From a virus: a stretch of 32,691 nt of DNA. Numbering within the stretch: position 1 is the first letter of the stretch; every line of letters starts with the position of its first letter. The translations under genes and the position numbers were made by a program. Under the pieces are notes generated by a model. The model was not told the origin of the DNA. It was given only the letters and a program-made list of their open reading frames with translations, and did no database searches. Positions 1-8,603 of the stretch are shown here, piece by piece. The stretch lies in the IMG/VR virus record IMGVR_UViG_3300009373_000023, positions 1 through 32,691 of that record. One strand, 5' to 3'.

Positions 1-34
1 AAATAAAAAACCCTACGAAATTACTTCCGAAGGG
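1..34 (-). terminator. Intrinsic terminator closing the late operon
   Basis: Read on the minus strand, a stem of about 10 bp with one T-T mismatch and one G-T pair and a GTAA loop (plus-strand 11-34) is followed directly by a U-rich tract (plus-strand 1-10, nearly all A). It lies 60 bp past the last minus-strand stop codon, as expected for the 3' end of the long late transcript. The hairpin and T-run are seen directly; termination is inferred. Confidence 0.75.
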
Positions 35-93
35 GATTCTCCACAATACTATATTAAACGCTCAGATTTTGCTCTGGTGAAGCCTGAGTATTA

Positions 94-363
94 CTAGCGA
101 CCTAATCTACCATTCACGACTTTCAGAAGCGTTACGAGTTCAGTCAAGGCTTGGGTATTCTCTTCTCTACCCTCTTGGTCAGATTCTATTATCTTTGTCA
201 ACCTATTTTCCATGAAAACCCTGTCTTGCCTTGTTTGCTCTTGTTGTTCTTCCCACTTCTTAGAGTTGGTTTTCCTATCTTTCCGGTAGAAATGAAATAT
301 AATCACAGCTATTACCCCACCTGTTCCTAGACCTGATATTAACTCTACGAGACTAACATCCAT
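94..363 (-). CDS. Small membrane protein with coiled coil, holin candidate
   Basis: An 89-aa protein. Residues about 8-26 (LISGLGTGGVIAVIIFHFY) form a single hydrophobic helix, followed by a basic stretch (RKDRKTNSKK) and a charged Gln/Glu-rich helix that looks like a coiled coil to the C-terminus. One N-terminal membrane helix with a charged cytoplasmic tail is a common layout for phage holins or spanin-like lysis proteins, and it is the last gene before the operon terminator. Its start overlaps the end of the upstream membrane-protein gene by 19 bp, suggesting coupled translation. No endolysin is visible in the window, so the lysis role rests on topology and position only. Confidence 0.6.
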   Translation of the reverse strand: MDVSLVELISGLGTGGVIAVIIFHFYRKDRKTNSKKWEEQQEQTRQDRVFMENRLTKIIESDQEGREENTQALTELVTLLKVVNGRLGR

Positions 364-650
364 AGGACACCTACCAACTTATAAATCGCATAGCACCATA
401 GGGCTATCTGACAGGCAATACCCACGCCAGAACCGACCATAGCCCCCATGTAATCCTTCCAAGCCTCATCCTTAACGTGCTTGTCCTCATTTTCCTCATA
501 TCGGATAAACAACCAGAGAAGGGGTAAGCTCATAGGGAAAGTCAAACCAATAAAGAAACCAACACCAGTATGGAGCATGACCCTGTAGCCAAAATCACCC
601 TCATCATCTCTCTCATGTTTGATTAACCGATTGAATAATTTACGCATCAT
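345..650 (-). CDS. Phage membrane protein with two hydrophobic segments
   Basis: A 101-aa protein with hydrophobic segments at about residues 27-48 (MLHTGVGFFIGLTFPMSLPL and on) and 72-100, separated by an acidic loop (RYEENEDKHVKDEAWKDY). The RYEENED..KDxAWKDYxGAMVG pattern resembles small membrane proteins I remember from the ends of phage structural operons, but I cannot name a function. Two adjacent ATG codons are possible starts; a GGAG motif lies upstream. It precedes the other membrane protein with a 19-bp overlap, so the two may work together in lysis or at the host membrane. Confidence 0.6.
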   Translation of the reverse strand: MMRKLFNRLIKHERDDEGDFGYRVMLHTGVGFFIGLTFPMSLPLLWLFIRYEENEDKHVKDEAWKDYMGAMVGSGVGIACQIALWCYAIYKLVGVLWMLVS

Positions 651-663
651 TAAATCAACTCCA

Positions 664-2523
664 TTAAGTACCCTCTACCTCACTAGGTATTAGTTCAACA
701 CACCTCATTTGAACTTGTGCTTCCCTACCCTGTTCAAAGTCGTAGTTCTCTTCTGTTAATTCGGTAGCTGGAACTCTGGTTATATCAACGTGCTTTGTGC
801 CTATCTGTCCGTATTGCAACGTCCTCAGTGTTTTCACCATTGACATTGAACCAATCTCAGTCAAAATCTGTTCAGCACTTCTTTGTTCAGATTTCGTCTT
901 ATTAACATCAATCACAAAATCATACTGTTCTCTTATATCCGGCATTACTTTGTATTGTGTTATCATTGAACGAAACACAGGGTTTCCATCAGCCCATTGT
1001 AATCTCCATTGCATAGCATGGGCAGTTTGACCATAAGGGCTACCATAAATAGCAAAGTTACCAGCCGGGTCATCAATGGTTGAATAGAATGTATACAGGA
1101 ATTGTCCAGGAGAAGTTCCTAATCCTGCTGACCTATCAGCAGCGTTGTAAACATCAATCGCCATAGTAATAGGTGGCCTTGATAAATTTGCATCTAACCT
1201 TGTGTTCAGATACGTTGAGATATTCTCAGGCATCCCCATATCCATTACTGGTGTGTGAAAATATGCGGGGTCGGCATTATATGAATATGTAGCTGCAAGA
1301 GTCGGCTTTATCAATGGATTCATAAAATAGCCAGGAAAGTTACTATTGCCGAAAATACACCATAGCCTGTCAATAGCATCAGGGGCATTGGAGACAAACA
1401 TATCCCTAACCCATACACCAGCACTAGGTATTCGGGCATAATATTGCCATATGTTCTGTCTATCCATTGTTAGTATATGGGAGAATGTTGCACCTTGAAC
1501 TGCTGCAAATAGCCAATCTCCTGCTGAAACCATAGAAGTAATCTCACCCATCTTATCAGAAGGCAGACCATCTTCTCTATCATAACCAACTGAGTTTATC
1601 TGAGGTTCACTAATATCATAATGCTTTAATGAGAACCTATGTTTGAAATAAAGGTCATTATCAAACATGACCTGAACGCCATTCCTTTCTTGTGTATCGC
1701 CAAAGTCTATAGTCACAGCAGGAGTCTCATCGAAGTCATATATACCACCAGGAGTATAGGCGAAGGATGTTACACCATCACTTACTATTTTAGGTAAATA
1801 ACTACCAACAGCACCACTTACTGTAGCTACTGATTCGGCTGTGCCATAAGCACCATCAATAACATACATATAGAGGCGGTTAGCATCATAAGACATAAAG
1901 TGGATAGTACCACCTAATCTACCGAACTGAGGGTAAAGGCTTAAACCCTTATACCTACCCACCCATCCACCTCCTACACCACCTAAAGACCCCCCAAGAG
2001 TTGGCACAGAGTATATAGTACCAGCACCAGCTACAAGAACTTGGTTTGAAACTGCTATGACAGCTTCACACACTAAGCACTCGTCTGCCTTAGAACCTAT
2101 AACAACTACATGACTACCAAGAGTATCCGGTGCTGAGAATTTATAAGCTATCGGTGGCGCACCAGATGGGACTCCTGTTTGTCTAATAAGGTATAAGTCA
2201 TTGGCATATGATAAAGCCACATCCAAATCACCGGCTGATGGATTGAGAGTAGGGGTAACAAAATCAGGAGATAAAACCATCTCAGACCATCTAGTATCTA
2301 CGTTCTCAGCATCCCACAGTCTGTTAGTCTGATAGTCGTGAACTATCTTCTTACCCAAACCACCAGACCAATCATCAAATATAAAAGAGGACAGACCACT
2401 TCTATCCCTTCTCTGTTGTTGCCCAACAGTTCGGATATTCTGTGGAAAGTCCTCTATCATGCTACGGAGAACACCAGTATTAGGTCTCAACTCATATGGT
2501 TGACCATCTAAAAACACCTTCAT
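664..2523 (-). CDS. Tail protein, probable beta-propeller-like fold
   Basis: A 619-aa protein, rich in beta strand, Gly, aromatic and Asp residues. It opens with a DWSGGLG motif near residues 51-57, then an arrangement of short strands of the kind found in phage tail or receptor-binding propellers (repeated V-x-G-x-x-L-Y/F-x-Y-D segments between about 100 and 400). The C-terminal part (about 420-610) looks like a separate beta domain. This is a familiar layout for tail hub or tube proteins of short-tailed phages. It starts one base after the stop of the upstream adaptor-like gene, with an AAGGTGA SD inside that gene's end. The exact tail role (tube, nozzle or fibre) cannot be decided by eye. 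Confidence 0.6.
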   Translation of the reverse strand: MKVFLDGQPYELRPNTGVLRSMIEDFPQNIRTVGQQQRRDRSGLSSFIFDDWSGGLGKKIVHDYQTNRLWDAENVDTRWSEMVLSPDFVTPTLNPSAGDLDVALSYANDLYLIRQTGVPSGAPPIAYKFSAPDTLGSHVVVIGSKADECLVCEAVIAVSNQVLVAGAGTIYSVPTLGGSLGGVGGGWVGRYKGLSLYPQFGRLGGTIHFMSYDANRLYMYVIDGAYGTAESVATVSGAVGSYLPKIVSDGVTSFAYTPGGIYDFDETPAVTIDFGDTQERNGVQVMFDNDLYFKHRFSLKHYDISEPQINSVGYDREDGLPSDKMGEITSMVSAGDWLFAAVQGATFSHILTMDRQNIWQYYARIPSAGVWVRDMFVSNAPDAIDRLWCIFGNSNFPGYFMNPLIKPTLAATYSYNADPAYFHTPVMDMGMPENISTYLNTRLDANLSRPPITMAIDVYNAADRSAGLGTSPGQFLYTFYSTIDDPAGNFAIYGSPYGQTAHAMQWRLQWADGNPVFRSMITQYKVMPDIREQYDFVIDVNKTKSEQRSAEQILTEIGSMSMVKTLRTLQYGQIGTKHVDITRVPATELTEENYDFEQGREAQVQMRCVELIPSEVEGT

Positions 2524-2524
2524 T

Positions 2525-3349
2525 CTAACGAGTCACCTTTTTACCTCTAGGATAACTGTGAACAAAGTCATCGAGAGGTCTGAAATCATCCCTGAACATA
2601 TAGAACTTCCTTCGCCATTCATCATTCTCATTTATACGCTGAGAGGCAAGCAACATAGAAGCACCCATGACAGTAAATTCTTCAATGTCAACATCAAGTG
2701 TAGCATTGTCTGTTGCCTGTATCTGAGGTCTAGCCTGTCCTATCACATTCACCAAGACATTATTGAAGTCAGTAAGGCTTATCTTCCGGCTATCGAACAT
2801 GATAACGTATGTGCCACCAGAGTTAGGGTGAATCTCCCAATATCTAGGCGGTATCTCATATATCCTATTAACCTTATCTACTGAGGCATAATCTGTATTT
2901 GAAGAAGGTATGAGCCTCAGTGTTTCGATATAGTCAAAGCCTGATGGAACAGCATACTCATACTGAGTAGCAACCAAAGCCATAGTTGCAGTAACATCTT
3001 CAAGGAATTTAATCTTGGCTTTACCAATCATCCGATCAATAGCATTATCATAGTCTGACTTGCGGAAGTAATCGGTGACTAACGCATTGGAGCTAATTGT
3101 TGGTGTGGTAGTGAAGCTATGAGTGAAAAGAATTTCTCTATTTGTGGTGTGAATTGAACCGCATACTCTTGATTGACCAGCAAGCCCACCCCCTGAAATG
3201 TATGCGTACTTGCCTTGTAACTGTAGAGCATCAGACATAATGAGTTCATCTAATCTTATGGCAGAAGCGTAGGCTGAAGCTACTGTTTCGTCAAATAGCA
3301 AGTCTCCCAAGTTTTGAGCAGTAGCTTTAATTGCATCTAACCTGTTCAT
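2525..3349 (-). CDS. Putative head-tail adaptor or tail-completion protein
   Basis: A 274-aa protein: helical N-terminal part (residues 1-50), a beta-rich centre, then a helical section ending in a strongly basic tail (PRGKKVTR). The segments YAVPSGFDYIETLRL (about 130-145), YEIPPRYWEI and ASMLLASQRINENDEWRRKF resemble small structural proteins found directly before tail proteins in phages, where they act as head-tail connectors. I do not recognise a specific family. The SD GGAGGTGAT is a near-perfect match to the 16S rRNA tail, overlaps the stop codon of the upstream glycosyltransferase and lies 3 bp from the ATG, so translation is probably high and coupled. Confidence 0.55.
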   Translation of the reverse strand: MNRLDAIKATAQNLGDLLFDETVASAYASAIRLDELIMSDALQLQGKYAYISGGGLAGQSRVCGSIHTTNREILFTHSFTTTPTISSNALVTDYFRKSDYDNAIDRMIGKAKIKFLEDVTATMALVATQYEYAVPSGFDYIETLRLIPSSNTDYASVDKVNRIYEIPPRYWEIHPNSGGTYVIMFDSRKISLTDFNNVLVNVIGQARPQIQATDNATLDVDIEEFTVMGASMLLASQRINENDEWRRKFYMFRDDFRPLDDFVHSYPRGKKVTR

Positions 3350-3353
3350 ACTA

Positions 3354-6041
3354 TCACCTCCGTTTCACTTCATCCCCTCCAATCTGCTTAAAAAGCTGTA
3401 AAATCTTCTTAGCTTGGCCTTCCCATGAACGAGCCAAAGCATATTCTCTACCATCATGCCTTAATTTTTCGCATAAGTCAACATCTTCTAATGTTTTCAC
3501 TATTGTATCAACAATCTGCTGTTGTGTAAAGTCTAATCCTAGAGGTATTCCCCTCTCCCCAACAGTCTCACCCAAAGCGCCATTCATCCGGTAGAAGTTT
3601 ATCACCCCTGCTGCCTGTGCTTCAAGGAAAGAGATGCCGTATGTCTCCCTGAAGTCGTGTGGTGGTGGATATAACAGGCAATCAGTTCTCAATAACTCAA
3701 GCGCCAACTGTTCCTGACCTATCCGGCCACACCATTGAACCCCATCTTGCCTGACTAACTGAAGTAACTTGGCTTTCAATGCCCTCTGTGAATCTATGAA
3801 TAGAGTGGAATCAAAGTATTCCCACCCATAGTAGATATTTAATGTAGCATCGGGTAACGCTTCCTTCAATAACGGCCACAACTCCAATACCTGTTCCAAT
3901 CCTCTATCCGGTGAACTCATCCATATAAAGCTGTGCGGTATCTTTTCGACTTCCCTCTTGAATCTCTCAGGGCGAAGGGCATTACCTATAACAGCCATCT
4001 TCGGCAACCTGTAGCAAGTGGTGTCCTCAAAGAACGTGGCTGGAGTCCATAAGTCATCATAGGTCTTTTCCTGGTCATCAAGGTCTATGACCTCACAATC
4101 CTTCAGGAATGGGTATGTCCTCTTCAGGTGTTCTATATGCCAGTGGGATAATCCCACTATACAGTCAAGCTCTTTGGCCACATCAGGAGTCAGCCTATCC
4201 CAACAGTGAATATCGTGACACCATAGCCATTTCTGCTGTGCCGGGATAGCCTCATAGAATACATCGGGATTCCGGGAAGATATGAAAAGGTTGCATGGGG
4301 ATGATTGAGCATTGTATAACTCTGTCGGTCTGTAATAGACACCATCCCATATTTGCTTGTCCATTGCATAGAGGATACAATGGTTGTTCAGTTTCTCCAA
4401 TTCATAAGTTGTTTCAGCAGCCCACGTTTCTGATCCCCCACAACCTATCTCTCTTATTGTTTTGGGATTCCAATGTTCCAATCCCTTACCAAGAAACAGG
4501 CGAATCAACATATCGGTAGGTTTCTTGAAGTCATACTCAGCCCATATCCTCTTATCATCCTCTTGGAAGTTAATAATGTGCCGACCATCTTTCGATGTAA
4601 TCAATCTCTCCATATCGCTGAAAGCCATGATATTGAACTGGTCTACATTATCCTGTACCCTTGAAGATGTAACTGTGATATGTTCAAAGTTCTGGTCTGC
4701 CTGTTCCAAGAATACCTCTGGATTGATACACCTATCTATATTGATGATAGCCTTACCCTTACCTAAGTCTACCAGTTCCGGTTTATTCTCAATCTGCTGG
4801 TTGTGATGATCCACACCAGCAACCAGAGTCGGGAACTCCTCTGTATCTCTCCACCACCAGGGGGTAGCCTGCACCAGATGATTTAATTTCGTTATCTCTT
4901 TGTTATCTAGCAGATGCACAGCCAGCAACTTGATAGCCTCATCCACTCTGTTCTTCTTGATTTCGTTTTCTATCAGCCTCAGATGATACTCATTCTCTCG
5001 GGTTGGTCTAATCTGATATGCTTGACTAAGGTAGTTAAGAGCCTCATTAAGTTCCATCTTCTTCAGGTGACACTCAGCAAGTATGGCTAGTGTATTAAAG
5101 GAATACTCCAAAGGATTGATGAATATGATAGCTGGTGGTTCGGTCATCAGTTCCTTATTCTGAGATAGTTTTGCAAAGTGAATGGCCTTATCGAGTTGTC
5201 CGTTCTTTAGATAGGAAAAGGCAAGCTCCACATAGCCATCCTTATACTGAGGAAATAGGTCAATACACATCAATGCTACCTCAATAGCCTGTTTATCATT
5301 CAATTCCCTCAGAGCTTTACAAGCATAGCATAGAGCCTGGTATCTCTCTAGGAGTATAGCACCTTCGTCAGAGCCAAATTTAAGATACCACTGTGCTGCC
5401 TCAGTCCAATGCTGTCCGGCAAAGTTCTGGTGTCCTAAGTATAGCCATACCCTCTTATCTTCAGGAGTCTCCTTGAGCATCTTGTTGAGTATGGTGAAGT
5501 TTCTTACCCCTCTGTCAACACCAGTTCTGTGCCGATGTAGGATTATCACTTCATCACTTCTGACATACTGAGTAGGGATTAACGGAGATACAGTCTCATG
5601 CAATCTACCTTTCCATATCCAGCCACAAGACCTTCTGAGTAGGCGTTCACGCTCGTACAGAGTAGTGAGATTACCGAACTCATCAATGGAATAATGATAG
5701 GGAAACCATATACCACCTACTTCGGGCTGTGCGTTCTCTGCCAGTTTTCTAAGGTTCTCAGGTTGATAAATAATATCATCCGAATCTACCCACATCAGCC
5801 AATCGGTAGTAAGGTGACTGAAGCTGAAGTTTCTCTTCGCAGCGAAGTCATCAATCCAGGGACCGAAGTTATAAATCCCCACTTTGGGAGATGCCGACTT
5901 GATAGCATCAATAGTTTCCTGTGGTGTGTTATCCTGAATGGCTACTACTATCTGGTCAACATCCTCTTCAAAACTCTCGATACATTCCTTGATTGATTCA
6001 GTCTCGTTATATGTGATTATGGCTACGCCTATCGTTTGCAT
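3354..6041 (-). CDS. Three-part glycosyltransferase: GT2, TPR, GT4
   Basis: An 895-aa fusion. Residues 1 to about 190 are a GT-A fold family 2 glycosyltransferase: IGVAIITYNE at the start, the metal-binding DSDD at 86-89 and a WKGRLHE segment near 145. Residues about 195-400 look like tetratricopeptide helices (repeated A-x-x-x-L-x-x-G/A and Y-x-x-A-L patterns). Residues about 505-890 are GT-B-like family 4: SPDRGLEQVLELWPLL, then ETYGISFLEAQAAG, which carries the E-x7-E acceptor/donor motif. Such enzymes transfer sugars from nucleotide donors; the acceptor is unknown. The start is supported by AAGGAG six bases from the ATG. At 895 aa it is far longer than a usual phage glycosyltransferase, and it sits between enzyme genes and tail genes. 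Confidence 0.85.
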   Translation of the reverse strand: MQTIGVAIITYNETESIKECIESFEEDVDQIVVAIQDNTPQETIDAIKSASPKVGIYNFGPWIDDFAAKRNFSFSHLTTDWLMWVDSDDIIYQPENLRKLAENAQPEVGGIWFPYHYSIDEFGNLTTLYERERLLRRSCGWIWKGRLHETVSPLIPTQYVRSDEVIILHRHRTGVDRGVRNFTILNKMLKETPEDKRVWLYLGHQNFAGQHWTEAAQWYLKFGSDEGAILLERYQALCYACKALRELNDKQAIEVALMCIDLFPQYKDGYVELAFSYLKNGQLDKAIHFAKLSQNKELMTEPPAIIFINPLEYSFNTLAILAECHLKKMELNEALNYLSQAYQIRPTRENEYHLRLIENEIKKNRVDEAIKLLAVHLLDNKEITKLNHLVQATPWWWRDTEEFPTLVAGVDHHNQQIENKPELVDLGKGKAIINIDRCINPEVFLEQADQNFEHITVTSSRVQDNVDQFNIMAFSDMERLITSKDGRHIINFQEDDKRIWAEYDFKKPTDMLIRLFLGKGLEHWNPKTIREIGCGGSETWAAETTYELEKLNNHCILYAMDKQIWDGVYYRPTELYNAQSSPCNLFISSRNPDVFYEAIPAQQKWLWCHDIHCWDRLTPDVAKELDCIVGLSHWHIEHLKRTYPFLKDCEVIDLDDQEKTYDDLWTPATFFEDTTCYRLPKMAVIGNALRPERFKREVEKIPHSFIWMSSPDRGLEQVLELWPLLKEALPDATLNIYYGWEYFDSTLFIDSQRALKAKLLQLVRQDGVQWCGRIGQEQLALELLRTDCLLYPPPHDFRETYGISFLEAQAAGVINFYRMNGALGETVGERGIPLGLDFTQQQIVDTIVKTLEDVDLCEKLRHDGREYALARSWEGQAKKILQLFKQIGGDEVKRR

Positions 6042-6051
6042 GAATTACTCC

Positions 6052-6873
6052 TTATGACTCAATAGTAAATGTGTTCTTATCAGGCACTATCTTGATACAC
6101 GGACAGCCTATCCTACTTGGCTTGTAACCCTGCTTCTCGGCATAGCTTATCCCTATGTTCTCGCCTTCCTTCGGTTGCGTATATGTTTTGAGCCATGACC
6201 CCGTAATAGTAGCTGCCAATTTGGTACTCTTGATCCTTTTGCTGATACACTCTAGCCTGTCAGGTGTGTGCTGTGTCATAGCGTGAAGATGCCCCATCAG
6301 ATAGACATGGGCATAGGCTTCATTGACCAATCTCATTAACCTCATTAACCTTGCACCCTCTGTCTGTGCTGCCCCTGCACCATGCCATGCGTGAACCTTG
6401 AATAACCTACTTGGTGGTGTTTCTGTTTTGTTCAGCCTCTTGAAAAGCAACAAAATAAATGCAGCATATCCACCATACAAAACACCTAAGTCCTTGCAAA
6501 TATTCCGTGTGAAGTCATATTGGTAGCTAGTATGTATGGATTCCTCATGGTTTCCAGTGAGCAAAGCTATAATCTTGTGTCTTACTGGCTTGAATAATTC
6601 CACTACCCTCTCCCTCTGAGATTCAATGATGTTATCTTTAGTCACCCATCCAGATAACCCCATCATATCGAATCGCTTGTCATCCTTCACTATACACTCG
6701 GCATAATCACCCATACCGATGATGTAGGCATTTTTCTGGTGGGCTATCTCTCTTATCTTTTCCTTGATGTCATTTTCTGCACAGTGAATACTACCTATAT
6801 GAATATCACCAATCGGGTATATGTAGAACTCATCAGGTCTTTTGTATTCAACTATTTTCTCTATGACTTCCAT
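6052..6873 (-). CDS. Calcineurin-like metallophosphoesterase
   Basis: About 273 aa from the ATG at 6873; a GTG two codons upstream is possible but would overlap the AGGGGTG SD. The five-part metallophosphatase signature is visible: GDIH near residue 24, GD near 57 (followed by YAE where many relatives have xxD), GNHE near 109, a His in AWHGAGAA and GHLH near 196. These residues bind two metal ions and hydrolyse phosphoesters; substrates range from nucleotides to DNA ends and lipid- or sugar-phosphates. It lies between the radical SAM/glycosyltransferase genes and overlaps the upstream small gene by 26 bp, so a role in processing a glycan or nucleotide-sugar intermediate is possible but unproven. 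Confidence 0.85.
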   Translation of the reverse strand: MEVIEKIVEYKRPDEFYIYPIGDIHIGSIHCAENDIKEKIREIAHQKNAYIIGMGDYAECIVKDDKRFDMMGLSGWVTKDNIIESQRERVVELFKPVRHKIIALLTGNHEESIHTSYQYDFTRNICKDLGVLYGGYAAFILLLFKRLNKTETPPSRLFKVHAWHGAGAAQTEGARLMRLMRLVNEAYAHVYLMGHLHAMTQHTPDRLECISKRIKSTKLAATITGSWLKTYTQPKEGENIGISYAEKQGYKPSRIGCPCIKIVPDKNTFTIES

Positions 6874-7102
6874 ATTCACCCCTTAATTGTTCCAACCCTT
6901 CCATCAAGAGCCGAACTAAATCTTCTATCATATCATGGGTCATCCAAGGAAAGTAGTTTTCTATTACAGCATGGCAGACATGGGCTTGCTGATAACAATA
7001 AGGTAGTGTGGAGTCCACTATAACGACTAACTCACAAGTTGTATATTCTCCACCGTGTAGATGCGCTGTTTGAGTATCTTCTTGTTTAACTGTTATCTGC
7101 AT
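6848..7102 (-). CDS. Hypothetical small acidic protein
   Basis: 84 aa when started at the ATG at 7102, which has AGGAG four bases upstream; longer in-frame starts lack an SD. It begins MQITVKQED, has Cys and His residues scattered in the centre (CELVV, PYCYQQAHVCHAVIENYF) and ends in an acidic amphipathic helix. I recognise no family. It overlaps the stop of the membrane-protein gene upstream by 10 bp and the start of the phosphoesterase downstream, which argues that it is translated. Confidence 0.5.
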   Translation of the reverse strand: MQITVKQEDTQTAHLHGGEYTTCELVVIVDSTLPYCYQQAHVCHAVIENYFPWMTHDMIEDLVRLLMEGLEQLRGEYGSHRENS

Positions 7103-7281
7103 AATACTCCTGCTATTATAATAAAAACTGCCATAAATATTCGTATTAGCCTTATCCAATGGTCACGCTTAAAAGTCTGTCTCAAACTACCTTCATAACT
7201 GGGAGCATTGATGTAAAGGTGAATACTATATATGCCATCTGATAGTAGCCATGTTCCTATAATTATTAAAGCCGTTCCCAT
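7093..7281 (-). CDS. Small membrane protein with two transmembrane helices
   Basis: 62 aa from the ATG at 7281; GAGG, formed over the TGA of the upstream radical SAM gene, is the SD. Residues about 2-24 (GTALIIIGTWLLSDGIYSIH) and 42-60 (IRLIRIFMAVFIIIAGVL) are hydrophobic, with a polar, basic stretch between. Both ends would lie on the same membrane side. Position after a radical SAM enzyme and before a phosphoesterase might mean membrane anchoring of the pathway, but no family is recognised. Confidence 0.5.
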   Translation of the reverse strand: MGTALIIIGTWLLSDGIYSIHLYINAPSYEGSLRQTFKRDHWIRLIRIFMAVFIIIAGVLCR

Positions 7282-7288
7282 ATTAACC

Positions 7289-8140
7289 TCAAGCAAAACT
7301 ACATTTCTTACAGAGTCCTATGCTTGACCGCTTATGCCGATTATGTTTTTCTCTCAGCTTGGTTAATTCCTCATTCTGCCAATCTTTCCTCAAGTCTCCA
7401 CTGTAATGCCCTAAGTCTAACGTGAAATCAGCATCCCAACAACAAGAACTCAGCTTGCCATCATAGCCCACCACTATATCAGAGAAGATTGACCGGCATG
7501 GTGCTATCCTTTGTATCAACTTCATGTTGCTCCTGTTGGCAGAGGAAGCAGTAAGTAACTGAGGTGCTGCCTGTTGCTCATGCCAAAAGGCTACGAAGTA
7601 ATCCCTTTCAAGGTCTGACATATATTGTGGTGAAAAAACCATCGAAGCCCATACTGTTACATCAGGTCTGAGAGCCTTGATAGCCCTTACCATATTGGGC
7701 ATCCCATTGAGAATATCAGGATTCAACCCGGTGAACTTCTTGTAGGTATCCTCAAAGAAGGCATTGACACTCAGATTGATTACATGGAGTGTCTTGATTT
7801 CAGCCAATCCTTTCAATACCTCTTCATTGAGCAGAGAGCCATTGGTGGGTATTACTATCTTGGTGTTAGGCAACTTGCTCTCTATCATCTTGAGAATCCA
7901 TAGCCAGTTATCATTCAGGAAGAATTCACCATAGTTCACTGGGATTATCTCAGTTAAGGGAATATTCCATCTCTTTACATCATCGAGTATCTTGACTAAC
8001 AATCCACCATCCATTTCACCTACTCGGGTGCTGTTGTGCCTATGGCATGACATACATATGGCGTTGCATCTTGTAGTTGTATCGAGCCTCAACTGTCTTG
8101 GCTGTTCGGGAACTTCATAAGTAACTTCATTTTGTTTCAT
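7289..8140 (-). CDS. Radical SAM enzyme with SPASM-like C-terminus
   Basis: 283 aa. The motif CNAICMSC (residues 25-32) is the CxxxCxxC site that holds the 4Fe-4S cluster used to cleave S-adenosylmethionine. The C-terminal 70 residues carry five more cysteines (APCRS, SSCCWD, GLCKKCSF) in a SPASM/twitch-like arrangement that binds additional iron-sulfur clusters. SPASM enzymes often modify peptides, and related ones act on nucleosides or sugars. The gene overlaps the end of the pyruvyl-transferase-like gene by 14 bp. Radical SAM enzymes with this layout next to glycosyltransferases are common in surface polysaccharide clusters, which favours a glycan or lipid-linked substrate here; the substrate cannot be read from sequence. 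Confidence 0.85.
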   Translation of the reverse strand: MKQNEVTYEVPEQPRQLRLDTTTRCNAICMSCHRHNSTRVGEMDGGLLVKILDDVKRWNIPLTEIIPVNYGEFFLNDNWLWILKMIESKLPNTKIVIPTNGSLLNEEVLKGLAEIKTLHVINLSVNAFFEDTYKKFTGLNPDILNGMPNMVRAIKALRPDVTVWASMVFSPQYMSDLERDYFVAFWHEQQAAPQLLTASSANRSNMKLIQRIAPCRSIFSDIVVGYDGKLSSCCWDADFTLDLGHYSGDLRKDWQNEELTKLREKHNRHKRSSIGLCKKCSFA

Positions 8141-8603
8141 GGTAAATATCCCACTCCTTTTGTAATTCTCTCGGGAACATGACTATCCAAACCTTATTTG
8201 CGGTATAGACTTTCAGGCAGATAGGGTCGCCCACTACCTCTGACCTTATACCTTGCTCGAAAAGCATATTGGCTGTATGTCTACCTCTAACTCGGACAAA
8301 CTCAGCCTTATCCAATTTCTCCAAATGATTTCTGTCTCTGAATCCAGCACCGAATACACCCCATTTACAAGTAGGATGGAAGTCTCTCAATGGAGTGCCA
8401 AGTATTGTGCCACCACCTATGATAACGAAGTCAGGCTTGTAGGTTCTTTGAGATGCTATATAACATTCAATCCTTGAGTCTTGGCTTTCTATCTCATCCT
8501 TCAAAGCCTTGTAGAGAATGTCATCGGAGATAAGCCCATGACCATAAGAACCCCATAAGCCTATCTTCATTTCTCTAGGGGCTTCCTCTTCCTTCATCTC
8601 CAC
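8127..8603 (-). CDS. Half-length polysaccharide pyruvyl transferase-like protein
   Basis: 158 aa. The N-terminal half of the polysaccharide pyruvyl transferase family is recognisable: GSYGHGLISDDILYKAL (compare the family's G-x-GN-x-GD region), PDFVIIGGGTILGTP, WGVFGAGFRD and VRVRGRHTANML...VVGDP. Full family members are about 300 aa or more; here the protein stops just where the second Rossmann half should begin. It may be a single-domain variant or a truncated gene, yet the frame is clean and the gene overlaps both neighbours (10 and 14 bp), so it appears maintained. A GTG start is used with AAGGAG four bases upstream; the domain itself starts at an internal ATG (residue 12). The family transfers pyruvate from PEP onto sugars of surface polymers. 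Confidence 0.7.
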   Translation of the reverse strand: MEMKEEEAPREMKIGLWGSYGHGLISDDILYKALKDEIESQDSRIECYIASQRTYKPDFVIIGGGTILGTPLRDFHPTCKWGVFGAGFRDRNHLEKLDKAEFVRVRGRHTANMLFEQGIRSEVVGDPICLKVYTANKVWIVMFPRELQKEWDIYHETK

